From Bacteroidales bacterium (GTDB taxonomy: Bacteria; Bacteroidota; Bacteroidia; Bacteroidales; F082): a stretch of DNA of 64,000 nt. This document shows, one piece after another, positions 45,344-54,030 of the stretch (position 1 is the first letter of the stretch; each line of letters starts with the position of its first letter). The stretch covers positions 124,001 through 188,000 of the forward strand of contig JAUYGX010000023.1 of NCBI GenBank assembly GCA_030690365.1, in the 5' to 3' direction. The notes beneath the pieces are model-generated. The model saw nothing but the letters and a program-made list of their open reading frames with translations. It made no database searches and was not told where the DNA came from. The translations under genes and the position numbers were made by a program.

Positions 45344-46435
45344 ATGCGCATCTATATTGAAGAAAAGGATTTCGATCTTCCGGATTTCATCAACTATTGT
45401 CAGCACAACCTTCATTTACCAAAATCAGATGATTGGAGACGATCCATTTATGAGTTTTTCGATGAATGGCACAATTCGTCAGTTTTCATAACTGTAAATA
45501 CCTCGGGATCCACAGGAGAAGCCAAACCTGTTTCGCTTCAAAAAAAACATGTTATGGCCAGTGCCAGGGCTACTTTGCAGTATTTGAATATCCAACCCGG
45601 AGGTCTGGCATGGCTTTGTCTTCCGGCAAACTACATTGCTGGCAAAATGATGATTGTAAGGGCTTTGGTGGGCGGACTCGATTTATTAATATCGAAACCT
45701 GAGTCGTCGCCTTCTATTCCAACTCAAAATACGATCGCCCTTACTGCGATGGTTCCATCTCAAATCAGCCATTTTGCAGCCGCAACCAATGGATTGAACA
45801 ATATTGAAAAATCAATCAGTCATGTTTTGATTGGAGGTGCAACAATCCCTCAACTATTGGAGGATCGACTTAAGCAGCTTACCGGGACTTGTTTGTGGCA
45901 TACTTACGGCATGACCGAAACCATCAGTCACATAGCAATTAGAAGAATGAATGGCGAGGATGCGTCGCCATTTTTTAGACCATTCCCGGGTGTTTCAGTT
46001 TCAAAAAACGACCAGGGTTGTTTGGTGATCGACTATCTGTCTATCGGTGTTGCAAATCTTCATACCAACGATCTGGCAACCCTAAACTCAAACAATACAT
46101 TTTCGATCGATGGACGTAATGATTTCATTATCAACAGTAGAGGGATCAAACTCAATCCGATGAAAATTGAACGAAAGCTGGAAAACAAACTTCCGTGCCC
46201 GTTTTTTGTTACTGGTCTGCAGGATTCCATCCGGGGTGAAAAAGTCGTTTTATGTATAGAAAACAAAGGAGATTTGTTACCAAACATTTGCCATTTTTGG
46301 AAGATCATCGAAAATGAACTTCAGAAGCCCGAGATTCCACAGGAAATTATTTTTTTGGATTATTTTATCAGATCGGAAAATGGAAAGTTGAAACGACAAG
46401 CTACGTCCGTGTTGGTCAATAGGAGTTTTGAATGA
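45344..46435 (+). CDS. menE: o-succinylbenzoate--CoA ligase
   Basis: The 363-residue adenylate-forming enzyme activates o-succinylbenzoate. It is short for the superfamily (usual 450-500) but keeps the ATP motif NTSGSTGEAKPVSL, the YGMTET motif and GRNDFIINSRGIKLNP, plus the C-terminal catalytic lysine in ENGKLKRQA. The small size is typical of Bacteroidota MenE. It is the last men gene; a response regulator gene follows 116 bp later with its own promoter. Confidence 0.93.
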   Translation: MRIYIEEKDFDLPDFINYCQHNLHLPKSDDWRRSIYEFFDEWHNSSVFITVNTSGSTGEAKPVSLQKKHVMASARATLQYLNIQPGGLAWLCLPANYIAGKMMIVRALVGGLDLLISKPESSPSIPTQNTIALTAMVPSQISHFAAATNGLNNIEKSISHVLIGGATIPQLLEDRLKQLTGTCLWHTYGMTETISHIAIRRMNGEDASPFFRPFPGVSVSKNDQGCLVIDYLSIGVANLHTNDLATLNSNNTFSIDGRNDFIINSRGIKLNPMKIERKLENKLPCPFFVTGLQDSIRGEKVVLCIENKGDLLPNICHFWKIIENELQKPEIPQEIIFLDYFIRSENGKLKRQATSVLVNRSFE

Positions 46436-46517
46436 TATCACATGGATTGATTGCCAGTTATTTTGCATAATATTTAAGGAAAAATCAGAATTAATATGAT
46501 TATAAGAAAAATGATGT

Positions 46518-46525
46518 TAATTTTG
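46518..46525 (+). promoter_or_regulatory. -7 promoter box of the response regulator gene (TAATTTTG)
   Basis: A perfect TAnnTTTG box 27 bases before the ATG at 46552. No -33 TTG is seen at the standard distance. Confidence 0.45.
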
Positions 46526-46551
46526 AGACCGTTATTATATCAAAATTACAC

Positions 46552-46944
46552 ATGGCTACAAAGAGCACATTTGATTTTTCAGGTAAAGTTATATTGATTG
46601 TGGAAGATACCGAAACGAGTAATCGCTTCTACAACGCTGCCCTCAGTCGCACCAATGCTTCCCTTTTATGGGCGATTGATGGTGATGAAGCTTTAAAAAA
46701 AGCAGAGGAAAACCCTAATATAGATGCCATTCTTCTCGACTTAAACCTCCCGGGAATAAGTGGATTCGAAGTACTAAAAGTGATCAGGTCGAAGAACAAG
46801 GATGTTTCGATTATCGTACAAACAGCCTACGTACTTTCGGGGGAAGAGGCTACCTGTTTTGAATTGGGTGCCAGCGATTTTATTACAAAACCCATTATGC
46901 TTGATCATTTACTGGGAACTTTAAATAAACATCTGAACAAATAA
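46552..46944 (+). CDS. Single-domain response regulator (receiver only)
   Basis: The 130-residue protein is one receiver domain with no output domain. The acidic pair E18/D19, the phosphoacceptor D63 (ILLDLNLPG), T91 and K113 (ITKP) are all present. It would be phosphorylated by an unlinked histidine kinase and act by protein contact. Its stop codon directly abuts the stop of the convergent ATP-cone nuclease gene. Confidence 0.95.
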   Translation: MATKSTFDFSGKVILIVEDTETSNRFYNAALSRTNASLLWAIDGDEALKKAEENPNIDAILLDLNLPGISGFEVLKVIRSKNKDVSIIVQTAYVLSGEEATCFELGASDFITKPIMLDHLLGTLNKHLNK

Positions 46945-47778
46945 TTACGCCAGGTCGGTGATTTGAATCGATTCATTGACAATTTTCTCTATTTGCTTTT
47001 CTGATTTTCCCAGTTTACGCAGCATATCTGAATTCTTCAAGAGGGTTCTGCAAAGCACAATTTCATTTTCAAGCAAATAATTTTTCTCAGCATTTGTTAT
47101 TGAATGAAGTGCCGTGATGGGATGAAAACCGGCCTTGTCGATCATATCGCGCAAACTATCGCCCACAGGATAGTCCCATGAAACGAGTTTTAACCCCGAG
47201 CAATTGCCATATTGCAGGGCATCTTCCGTAAATCGGGTATTGGTTACAATCCAGCCCTCATAATTCAAATTCTCAAAACCCGCTTCCTTTTCCCAGGCAC
47301 TTTTCATATCCTGAAATCTGGACTGAATATAAAGCGAAACTTTTACATCACTTTTGCGCCGGATGTCGTTGTGAAACTTGCATTCTACCATCACGCGCAA
47401 CCCGGGTTTATCTGCCACCACATCCAATTCGTGATCGACACATTTACCTCGTGAAATGATTCCTACCTGAACCTTAAAGCCTTTTTCCTTCAGCAATTCG
47501 CCTACCAGCAGCTCGAAAGGAAATCCCGTCGGACCCAGATCCAATATGGCTTTTTTCAAGCGATATCTTCCGGCAGCTTTGGCCGATTTTTGGCGCAACT
47601 GAGCATAGGCGAGTTTATACAACATGTGAGTGCTCATTCCATCAGTCATTTGCCCGGTAATATACTCAACTACCCTTTCAATTTCGCTCTCGGAAGCACC
47701 CGACCGACGCAAGGATTTTCGCAATTTTTCGGCATCAAACTGGTCCTTTTCACCATTGCGTTTTATAACATTCTTCAT
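46945..47778 (-). CDS. ATP-cone / PD-(D/E)xK nuclease-fold fusion protein
   Basis: The 277-residue protein starts with an ATP-cone nucleotide-binding domain (about 1-85; VIKRNGEKDQFDAEKLRKS, then ERVVEYITGQM), normally the allosteric sensor of ribonucleotide reductase and of NrdR. Residues about 86-200 form a restriction-endonuclease-like (Mrr-type) core: DHELDVVA gives D119, and VECKFH gives E132 and K134, the full catalytic D-E-x-K set. A helical C-terminal region follows (about 220-277). I infer a nuclease controlled by ATP/dATP level; a housekeeping or defence role is open. The neighbours (menE, response regulator, amylase) give no clear hint, and no methylase lies nearby. Confidence 0.82.
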   Translation of the reverse strand: MKNVIKRNGEKDQFDAEKLRKSLRRSGASESEIERVVEYITGQMTDGMSTHMLYKLAYAQLRQKSAKAAGRYRLKKAILDLGPTGFPFELLVGELLKEKGFKVQVGIISRGKCVDHELDVVADKPGLRVMVECKFHNDIRRKSDVKVSLYIQSRFQDMKSAWEKEAGFENLNYEGWIVTNTRFTEDALQYGNCSGLKLVSWDYPVGDSLRDMIDKAGFHPITALHSITNAEKNYLLENEIVLCRTLLKNSDMLRKLGKSEKQIEKIVNESIQITDLA

Positions 47779-47813
47779 GGGAATTTATTAACAAAATAAC
47801 CTGTGTGAAAGTA

Positions 47814-47848
47814 CAAAAAAAAGCCCAACCCATTGCGTGGGGTGAGCT
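47814..47848 (-). terminator. Likely Rho-independent terminator for the amylase transcript
   Basis: On the minus strand a stem of ten positions with eight pairs (AGCTCACCCC with GGGTTGGGCT) runs into eight T residues. It lies about 415 nt after the amylase stop codon (48264), so the 3' untranslated region would be long. The + strand side has no T-tract. Confidence 0.5.
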
Positions 47849-48091
47849 TCCAAAAAAAAATGAACAATTACAGCTATTTCTTTGTTCCAGTTTCTAAATC
47901 ATTCCTTCACCAATTTTTTATCAATAACCAATTCCACTTTTACGACCACAATATCTAACCATTGGTATCCGTTTTCAGTTGAATTATGAGAATACTAAGA
48001 TAAGCATAACCGGAAGGTTTTTACTGATTTCCAGGCATATTTTGTTTAAAACAGCGACCAAAACCTGGAGCTTTGTCTGAGATACTTGTTT

Positions 48092-48103
48092 TAAATCGTT
48101 TGC
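48092..48103. promoter_or_regulatory. Weak LacI-type operator (TAAATCGTTTGC)
   Basis: The right half (CGTTTGC) matches the half-site CG-x-TTGC of the stronger site at 51167, while the left half matches only partly (AA before the CG). It lies downstream of the amylase gene and upstream of the nuclease gene, an odd position for control of the glucan genes, so it could be chance. Confidence 0.25.
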
Positions 48104-48180
48104 AAATAAAAAGCGTGGTTTAAATCTCTGTCACATTGTACTAAATTTTCAGGTAAATCTCCGTTTAGAAGCCCCCCATA

Positions 48181-48211
48181 GGCATGAAATTTCCAGTAGA
48201 AATGTCATGCC
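48181..48211. other. Stable hairpin 50 bp past the amylase stop codon
   Basis: GGCATGAAATTTC and GAAATGTCATGCC form a 13-bp stem with one mismatch around a 5-base loop. No T-tract follows on either strand, so it is not a classical terminator. On the amylase transcript it would protect the 3' end from exonucleases. Confidence 0.6.
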
Positions 48212-48263
48212 TGCTCATCGCAATATCTGAGAAAACTGTGAAGCGATGACTTCGGAATCCAGT

Positions 48264-51050
48264 TTAGTTTCTAACAAACTTCCTGGTATCAGATTTCCCA
48301 TCGGTCATTCTGGCGCAAATGATATACAATCCGCTTTGCAACGATTGTGTGTTAACAACCACTTCATTGGCACGATCGGCCGGAATTACTTTTAACAGCT
48401 TTCCTACCATATCATACAATTCAACCTGTTTCATTGGCAGGGTGGTACTCACATGCAGCCTTTCACCGGCGGGATTTGGAAATAGCTGAAGGCGGGTTTG
48501 GTTTAACAGGTTCTCATCTACATCCAGGTAAGTTCCGACGTTGAGTCTTTTTGTTGTATATAAATGATATTCACCCGGTTGTAGCAGAATAGGATCGTTA
48601 ACATTCAACACATTAACCGAATCGCTGCTAAAGAAATCGTACCAAATCCCTGCCTGTTGGAAAGCGGGAACAACAGAACCTGCCACCACATCAAAATTAC
48701 CCATGATGGTTACATCCATCGATGTATGATTCAGATGTATGGTCTTAAGCAGTGAATTTCCGCCTTCAATGGTGAAATCAGATGTACTAAAAGCGGGTTC
48801 ATTTTTCTTGATTTCGATGAGGGCTTTATACACATTATACACCCGCTTGCGGTCGGCCTCGTTGTAATACGACCATTTAATGGGTTTGGGACTTAGGCGG
48901 CAATCGTTGCTAATGGTCTCGTCTTCGCAGGTGTTGATAGAGTAATCGTAGCCAAGTTCTCCAAATTGCCAAATCATTTTCGGACCAGGGACAGGGATAA
49001 AAAAGGTGGCGGCAGACTCTACCCTACTGAGCGCAGTGGTCAGGTTTTTCACCGAATAACTTCCGTCTTCAAGGCCCCAGGTCAGGTTTTTATACATCAT
49101 ACGTTCTTCATCATGACTTTCCATATAGCCTACCACATGGGGTTCACTCCACCCACGATTTTTATATGAGATCAAGGACACATCACTTTCACTTCCATAA
49201 CCCATATCTGCCTGGGTATATGCTTTGTTCAAGTTCCCCCACAAAAGAATACCATAATTCGCCAGTACTTTTTCTTCTGAATTGGCAGTTAGATGCTCAA
49301 AAATAACCAGTGCATCATCCTTAACATTCCATATCTGATCGGCCATGCGCTCCAGAATGTTGATTCGCGATTGATCATAATCCCAACCTTCCCCGGGTTT
49401 ATTGGTAAACCCTTTTGTAAAATCGAAACGGAAGCCATCTATTTTGTATTCTTCCATCCAGTATTTGTTTACGCGATCGACAAAATCTTTGGTCGCCTGA
49501 CTCTCATGGTTAAAATCGCTTCCCCAGCTGTAGGTCGGATTGGGCGAGGTAACATTAAACCAGGGATTGTTGGCTGCCGGTCGGTTGTTTTCGCCATCCC
49601 AGTACATCATGGCCAACGGACAGGTACCATAGGCGTGGTTTAATACCATATCCATAATTACGGCAATTCCCCTGCTATGACATTCATCTACAAAGGCTTT
49701 AAAAGTATCTTTTGGACCATAATATTTATCCACAGCAAAATAGTAGTTCGGATTGTATCCCCAGCTGTTGTTTCCTTCAAATTCGCTCACAGGCATTAAT
49801 TCAATGGCTGTAACACCCAGTTTTTCCAAATAATCGAGCGTATCCAAAGTGCTGTTGAAGGTGTGAGCCGAAGTAAAGTCGCGCACCAGCAATTCATAAA
49901 CAACCAGTTTATTCGGATCGGGCGTTGCAAATGAATTAATCTGCCATTGATAGGATGATTGGGCCGTTTGAAAAACGGTGGCAATACCGGATGTTTTCCC
50001 GATAGGGTATTCAATCAGGTTTGGATAAGTGGTATTGCTGATATACTGATCGTTCCAGGGATCGCTTACCTGATCGGCATAGATGTCGCCTACACGGATG
50101 GTTCCATCAATCAGATATTGAAAAATATACGGTTTCCCCGCTTCCAGGCCATTTAGTTCAACCCAAAAGCGCTTTCCGTCAGAAGTGATTTTCATTTCGT
50201 TTGATTCTTCCAGTTCCCAATCGCTGAAATCGCCAATGGCAAATATGAATTCCTTTTCGGGAGCGTACAGGCTTAAAATTACTGTATTCTCATCAATATA
50301 ATTAATGCCGTCAACAATCCCGGCAGGGCGATCTTCAATAACTGCCGGTTTGCGCACATACACATACAGGCTATCGGCAGCCGTTGCAGTAAGGCCTTTT
50401 GCCACTGCTTTTACCCAATGTTTTCCATAGGAATCGGCCACAAAAGCCGTAAAAAAAGTCGCGCCAGTACCTGCATAAATCTGCACATTATCCACATACA
50501 CAAAAGTGGAATCGGCATCATTTGAATTCCCTGACACTTCCACCTGATCATTTAACTGTACTACCGTTGGTCGTTCGGATGGCAAACTGATCAAAACGTT
50601 GGTACCACCAATACTCACATCATAAAAAATATCACTTCCGTCTTCATTTCTGCCTGTGGCTGATCCATCGGTGTTTCGAAAAACAAACGCCAATTGTAAA
50701 ATGGTCTCACCATCGGGAACACCGTAATATTCACGAATAGATGGGGAAATAATCAACTGCCACAGGTCGGTCCCGACAGGGCTCAATTTACATTCAGGAA
50801 TATTGATTGTCCAACCGGATTTTACATACTTCCAGTCGATGGATGATGAACTCAGGTTGGTAATCACACCTGTATGTGCATATACATCGTCGGAAGTTCC
50901 GGCAAGCCCGCCATTACCCAATTGGGCGTTAAAAACAATGGTTACCTGATCCTGATCGGTAGGAAAAGCCGGATCAGCGGTGACTAATTGGGCGTAGGAA
51001 CCCGAAAATCCGGAAACAATAAGAAATAAGGCTAGAAATACTTTATACAT
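48264..51050 (-). CDS. Secreted multi-domain GH13 alpha-amylase with T9SS sorting domain
   Basis: The 928-residue protein has a signal peptide (1-20) and an N-terminal beta module (about 22-145) that is also present in the GH31 enzyme at 54031. Next come a second Ig-like domain (about 155-235), a CBM48-like domain (about 245-340) and the GH13 barrel (about 370-760). The catalytic residues are intact: D543 (GFRFDFTKG), E585 (VIFEH) and D647 (ESHDEER). The last ~75 residues (LQLFPNPAGERLHVSTTLPM; QSLQSGLYIICARM) are a type A T9SS signal, so the enzyme is exported and anchored or released at the cell surface. It should cut starch or glycogen outside the cell. It is transcribed alone from 51072. 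Confidence 0.93.
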   Translation of the reverse strand: MYKVFLALFLIVSGFSGSYAQLVTADPAFPTDQDQVTIVFNAQLGNGGLAGTSDDVYAHTGVITNLSSSSIDWKYVKSGWTINIPECKLSPVGTDLWQLIISPSIREYYGVPDGETILQLAFVFRNTDGSATGRNEDGSDIFYDVSIGGTNVLISLPSERPTVVQLNDQVEVSGNSNDADSTFVYVDNVQIYAGTGATFFTAFVADSYGKHWVKAVAKGLTATAADSLYVYVRKPAVIEDRPAGIVDGINYIDENTVILSLYAPEKEFIFAIGDFSDWELEESNEMKITSDGKRFWVELNGLEAGKPYIFQYLIDGTIRVGDIYADQVSDPWNDQYISNTTYPNLIEYPIGKTSGIATVFQTAQSSYQWQINSFATPDPNKLVVYELLVRDFTSAHTFNSTLDTLDYLEKLGVTAIELMPVSEFEGNNSWGYNPNYYFAVDKYYGPKDTFKAFVDECHSRGIAVIMDMVLNHAYGTCPLAMMYWDGENNRPAANNPWFNVTSPNPTYSWGSDFNHESQATKDFVDRVNKYWMEEYKIDGFRFDFTKGFTNKPGEGWDYDQSRINILERMADQIWNVKDDALVIFEHLTANSEEKVLANYGILLWGNLNKAYTQADMGYGSESDVSLISYKNRGWSEPHVVGYMESHDEERMMYKNLTWGLEDGSYSVKNLTTALSRVESAATFFIPVPGPKMIWQFGELGYDYSINTCEDETISNDCRLSPKPIKWSYYNEADRKRVYNVYKALIEIKKNEPAFSTSDFTIEGGNSLLKTIHLNHTSMDVTIMGNFDVVAGSVVPAFQQAGIWYDFFSSDSVNVLNVNDPILLQPGEYHLYTTKRLNVGTYLDVDENLLNQTRLQLFPNPAGERLHVSTTLPMKQVELYDMVGKLLKVIPADRANEVVVNTQSLQSGLYIICARMTDGKSDTRKFVRN

Positions 51051-51071
51051 GATATGTTAGTTGATGGATTA

Positions 51072-51079
51072 CAAAGTTA
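51072..51079 (-). promoter_or_regulatory. -7 promoter box of the T9SS amylase gene (TAACTTTG)
   Basis: A perfect TAnnTTTG match on the minus strand, 22 bases before the ATG at 51050. The operator at 51167-51178 is about 90 bp upstream of it, in the range of activation or looping. Confidence 0.5.
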
Positions 51080-51166
51080 AACAATATACCAGGGCCAGAC
51101 GATCTGAACACGCTATTTGGGCATCAATAATGTTAACCGATTGAATATGAATCATAACAAACTGAT

Positions 51167-51178
51167 GCAAACGATTGC
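51167..51178. promoter_or_regulatory. Strongest candidate LacI-family operator (GCAAACGATTGC)
   Basis: Ten of twelve bases obey the palindrome GCAAxCGxTTGC with the central CpG typical of LacI/GalR operators. It lies between the LacI-type regulator (51348) and the amylase gene. The nearest similar intergenic site is at 58914-58925. Confidence 0.5.
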
Positions 51179-51271
51179 TAACATATTATAAACGAATTTA
51201 CCTCGTTTAAAAAAAAGTTGAAAAAAATTTCAACCTGAAAATGCAGGGAAGATCACAGAAAAATCTATACC

Positions 51272-51283
51272 TAAAACGTTTGC
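51272..51283. promoter_or_regulatory. Second candidate operator (TAAAACGTTTGC)
   Basis: The right half is a perfect CG-T-TTGC half-site and the left half matches only at AA. It sits 105 bp from the site at 51167 (about ten helical turns), suitable for looping, and 65 bp from the regulator's stop codon. Confidence 0.35.
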
Positions 51284-51347
51284 GATAGGGTTATAGAGTT
51301 AAATTGCTGAGAGAATAATCCTGCAAAAAACCACCAAAAACCCTTAC

Positions 51348-52355
51348 CTAACTGGATTCGCGGATAATTAGCTTGGTTTTTAACACATGTTTTTTGGGTT
51401 CATAATCGAAGGTATTGCTCTTGATACGCTCTAAAAGGATGCTGGTAGCCTTTTTCCCGAGCTCAAAACCGAACTGGTCAACCGACGACAATTCCGGATC
51501 GCAGATTTCTGCACTCTTGCTGTTTTCAAAGCCGACAATTTTTAAATCTTCAGGAACGCGGATACCCATTTTTTTTGCCATCTTGATTACACCCACGGCA
51601 GTCATATCATTTACGGCAAAAATGCCGTCCGGACGGTCCACCTTTTTTAAAATGCTGGCCGAAATTTTCATAGCTGCATCGCGCGTATCACAGGCATATA
51701 CCAAATTTGTATCGTATTGCATGTTGTGGTGGAGCAGTGCATTTTTATAGCCCTCCAGGCGCTTTTGGCTGAGCATCAGGTGTTGTGGCGATGTATAACA
51801 GGCAATCCTTTTACATCCTCTGCTAATCAGATGGGTAACAGCGTTGTATGCTCCGGAATAATCATCCACCATCACCGAGTCGGCATGGAAATTATCCAAC
51901 ACACGATCGTAAAACACCATGGGAATTTCATTGTCGATAACCTGCTGAAAGTGCGAAAAGTCCTTGGTCTCCTTGGCAAAGGAAACCAACATTCCATCCA
52001 CCCGGTTGGCCAACAAGGTCTGTGTATTAAGCACTTCACGCAGGTACGATTCGTTGGATTGTACCACCAACACATTGTAGTTATTCTGGTAGGCCACTTC
52101 CTCGATGCCATTAATGATGGTCGAGAAAAAGAAATGCTGTATTTCGGGAACGATCAGTCCAATGGTGTTGGTACGGCTGTTTTTCAAATTCAGCGCGATG
52201 AGATTTGGTTTATAGCCAAGCAGTTTAGACAATTCCTGCACAGCCTGACGTGTTTTCTTGCTAATATCCGGATGATCTTTCAATGCACGCGAAACAGTAG
52301 AAGTTGAAATACCGAGTTTTTCAGCGATATCTTTGATGGTTACCTGTCGTTTCAT
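51348..52355 (-). CDS. LacI-family transcriptional regulator of the glucan locus
   Basis: The 335-residue protein has the LacI helix-turn-helix (IKDIAEKLGISTSTVSRALKDH, residues about 6-27), the hinge helix (NLIALNLKN) and a periplasmic-binding-protein-like sensor domain (about 60-330). It lies between the amylase gene and the GH13/GH31 operon. Candidate operators with a central CpG are near, so it most likely controls both in response to maltose or another glucan oligosaccharide; the effector is inferred. Such regulators in Bacteroidota can repress or activate. Confidence 0.93.
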   Translation of the reverse strand: MKRQVTIKDIAEKLGISTSTVSRALKDHPDISKKTRQAVQELSKLLGYKPNLIALNLKNSRTNTIGLIVPEIQHFFFSTIINGIEEVAYQNNYNVLVVQSNESYLREVLNTQTLLANRVDGMLVSFAKETKDFSHFQQVIDNEIPMVFYDRVLDNFHADSVMVDDYSGAYNAVTHLISRGCKRIACYTSPQHLMLSQKRLEGYKNALLHHNMQYDTNLVYACDTRDAAMKISASILKKVDRPDGIFAVNDMTAVGVIKMAKKMGIRVPEDLKIVGFENSKSAEICDPELSSVDQFGFELGKKATSILLERIKSNTFDYEPKKHVLKTKLIIRESS

Positions 52356-52543
52356 ATCAATTATTTGATAAATTTTAACTCATTGACCTTGTGAAATAAA
52401 GGGCCAATTTTCAGCAACCTCTCGGTAATCGTGCCACAAGCATCTCCGGCCTTGTCATTTTGATAGCTATTGCCAACATAAGCTACCGTTACTATTTGAC
52501 TGCCAAATTAATAATTGCTGAAATTGTCCTTTTACCCGGCCCA

Positions 52544-52551
52544 CAAATATA
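52544..52551 (-). promoter_or_regulatory. Possible -7 box of the LacI-type gene (TATATTTG)
   Basis: A perfect TAnnTTTG match on the minus strand, but 189 bases before the ATG at 52355, so the leader would be long. No -33 TTG is seen. Weak support. Confidence 0.25.
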
Positions 52552-52626
52552 ACAATTCCATCTAAAGAAAGTAGACGGATGACAAAAAATTTGCAACCCC
52601 TCAAAAAACCTGGAATCTGAACGACC

Positions 52627-54012
52627 CTACTTTTTCACAAACACAATGTACTCCCAGGGTTTAAGATCGAACGGCTGATTTACAGACAAATCAACTTCCT
52701 TGTTGGTAAATGGATTCATAAACATGCCAGTCACAAGCTCAGAACTCAGGGTATATTTCTGTGGTTTTTTACTCAAATTCATGATCACCACAACCTGATT
52801 GTTATTTTTTTCTCTCGAAAAAGCCAGCATGGTGGAATCCATTTTGTTGGTCAGAGGCACGATTTCCCCACCTGACAGTCCATTCCACAAAGCTTCATTG
52901 TCGGTTTTAAGCTTATTGAGGAGCGTATAAAAACTTTCCTTTTTTATCTGGCTCCAGTCGATGGGATCTTTTTCGAAGAATTCCAGTCGTTTGCTCATTC
53001 CTGCTTCCTGACCACTATATATCAAGGGCATACCGGGGAAAGTATAGGTTAGCACAGCCATCGCATCGCCAGCGTCTCCCATTCTTTCGGCAATGGTACC
53101 ATTCCATGAATTTTCATCATGGTTGGTGATAAACAGCATGTGGTATGCATCGGGGGGCAAGGTATCCAGTGATTGAACATATTTCCAAACCTCGGAAGCG
53201 GGCTTTTTGCCCTGGGCTATTTGGTTGAGGATGTGATGGAAATTCCAGGAATAGTTCATGTCAAAGGCTCTTTTCTGCAAGGCAGGTACGTCTTCGTTTT
53301 CAGCCAGCATAAATACCGGTTTTAGCTGTTCGAGCTGCAAGCGGGCCTCATTCCAGAAATCAACCGGAACCATACCGGCCACATCACACCTGTAACCATC
53401 CACATCAGCTTCCTTGACCCAAAATTTTAACGCGCTAATCATCGAGTCGCTCAACTCTGGATTCTCGTAATCAAAAGCAATTACATCTGTCCAGTCGAAG
53501 GGTGAAACAAAGGCTCCGGTTGAGTTGTGTTTATACCACTCAGGGTGTTTTTTAGCCCAGGGGTGATCCCAGGCACTGTGGTTTGCTACCCAATCTAAAA
53601 TAACAAACATCCCCAACTGGTGGGCTTCATCAACAAGCGACCTGATGTCTGCCAAAGTTCCAAATTCGGGATTAACTTCTGTGTAATCTGCTACAGCATA
53701 ATAGCTTCCCATCGATCCTTTTCGGTTTTCCATACCGATTGGGAAAATTGGCATTAACCAAAGGATATCCACACCCATCGCCTTCAACCTGGGAAGATCA
53801 GCCTGAAACGCTTTAATGGTTCCTTCTTTGGTGTGTTGGCGAAGGTTTACTTCATAAATGTTCGCACTTTTACTCCACTCAACATGGGTTAATAAGGTAT
53901 CTGCCTTTGGCAGTTTTTGCACCTTCTGAGTTTGGTTCTGACACGATATCAAGGTCATCGTACTAATTGCAATTATGGCCATTGCTGTCCGGGTAAATAA
54001 ACTATTTTTCAT
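52627..54012 (-). CDS. GH13 alpha-glucan hydrolase lipoprotein
   Basis: The 461-residue protein has a lipoprotein signal peptide ending LISC with the lipidated Cys24, so it is outer-membrane attached. The GH13 barrel is complete: D210 (GYRCDVAGM), E238 (MLAENEDVP) and D299 (ITNHDEN) are the catalytic triad. The C-terminal beta domain is short (about 80 residues). It would hydrolyse maltodextrins at the periplasmic or outer face. It is the last gene of the operon that starts at 58768, 18 bp after the GH31 gene. Confidence 0.93.
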   Translation of the reverse strand: MKNSLFTRTAMAIIAISTMTLISCQNQTQKVQKLPKADTLLTHVEWSKSANIYEVNLRQHTKEGTIKAFQADLPRLKAMGVDILWLMPIFPIGMENRKGSMGSYYAVADYTEVNPEFGTLADIRSLVDEAHQLGMFVILDWVANHSAWDHPWAKKHPEWYKHNSTGAFVSPFDWTDVIAFDYENPELSDSMISALKFWVKEADVDGYRCDVAGMVPVDFWNEARLQLEQLKPVFMLAENEDVPALQKRAFDMNYSWNFHHILNQIAQGKKPASEVWKYVQSLDTLPPDAYHMLFITNHDENSWNGTIAERMGDAGDAMAVLTYTFPGMPLIYSGQEAGMSKRLEFFEKDPIDWSQIKKESFYTLLNKLKTDNEALWNGLSGGEIVPLTNKMDSTMLAFSREKNNNQVVVIMNLSKKPQKYTLSSELVTGMFMNPFTNKEVDLSVNQPFDLKPWEYIVFVKK

Positions 54013-54030
54013 GTTCTATCAAGTTGGTTT

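Larger units (their letters stand above)
47779..48263. other. 485-bp non-coding gap between nuclease and amylase genes
   Basis: No plausible coding frame is seen on either strand. The gap holds a minus-strand terminator-like hairpin (47814-47848), a weak LacI-type operator (48092-48103) and a stable 13-bp hairpin (48181-48211) just past the amylase stop codon. Confidence 0.7.
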
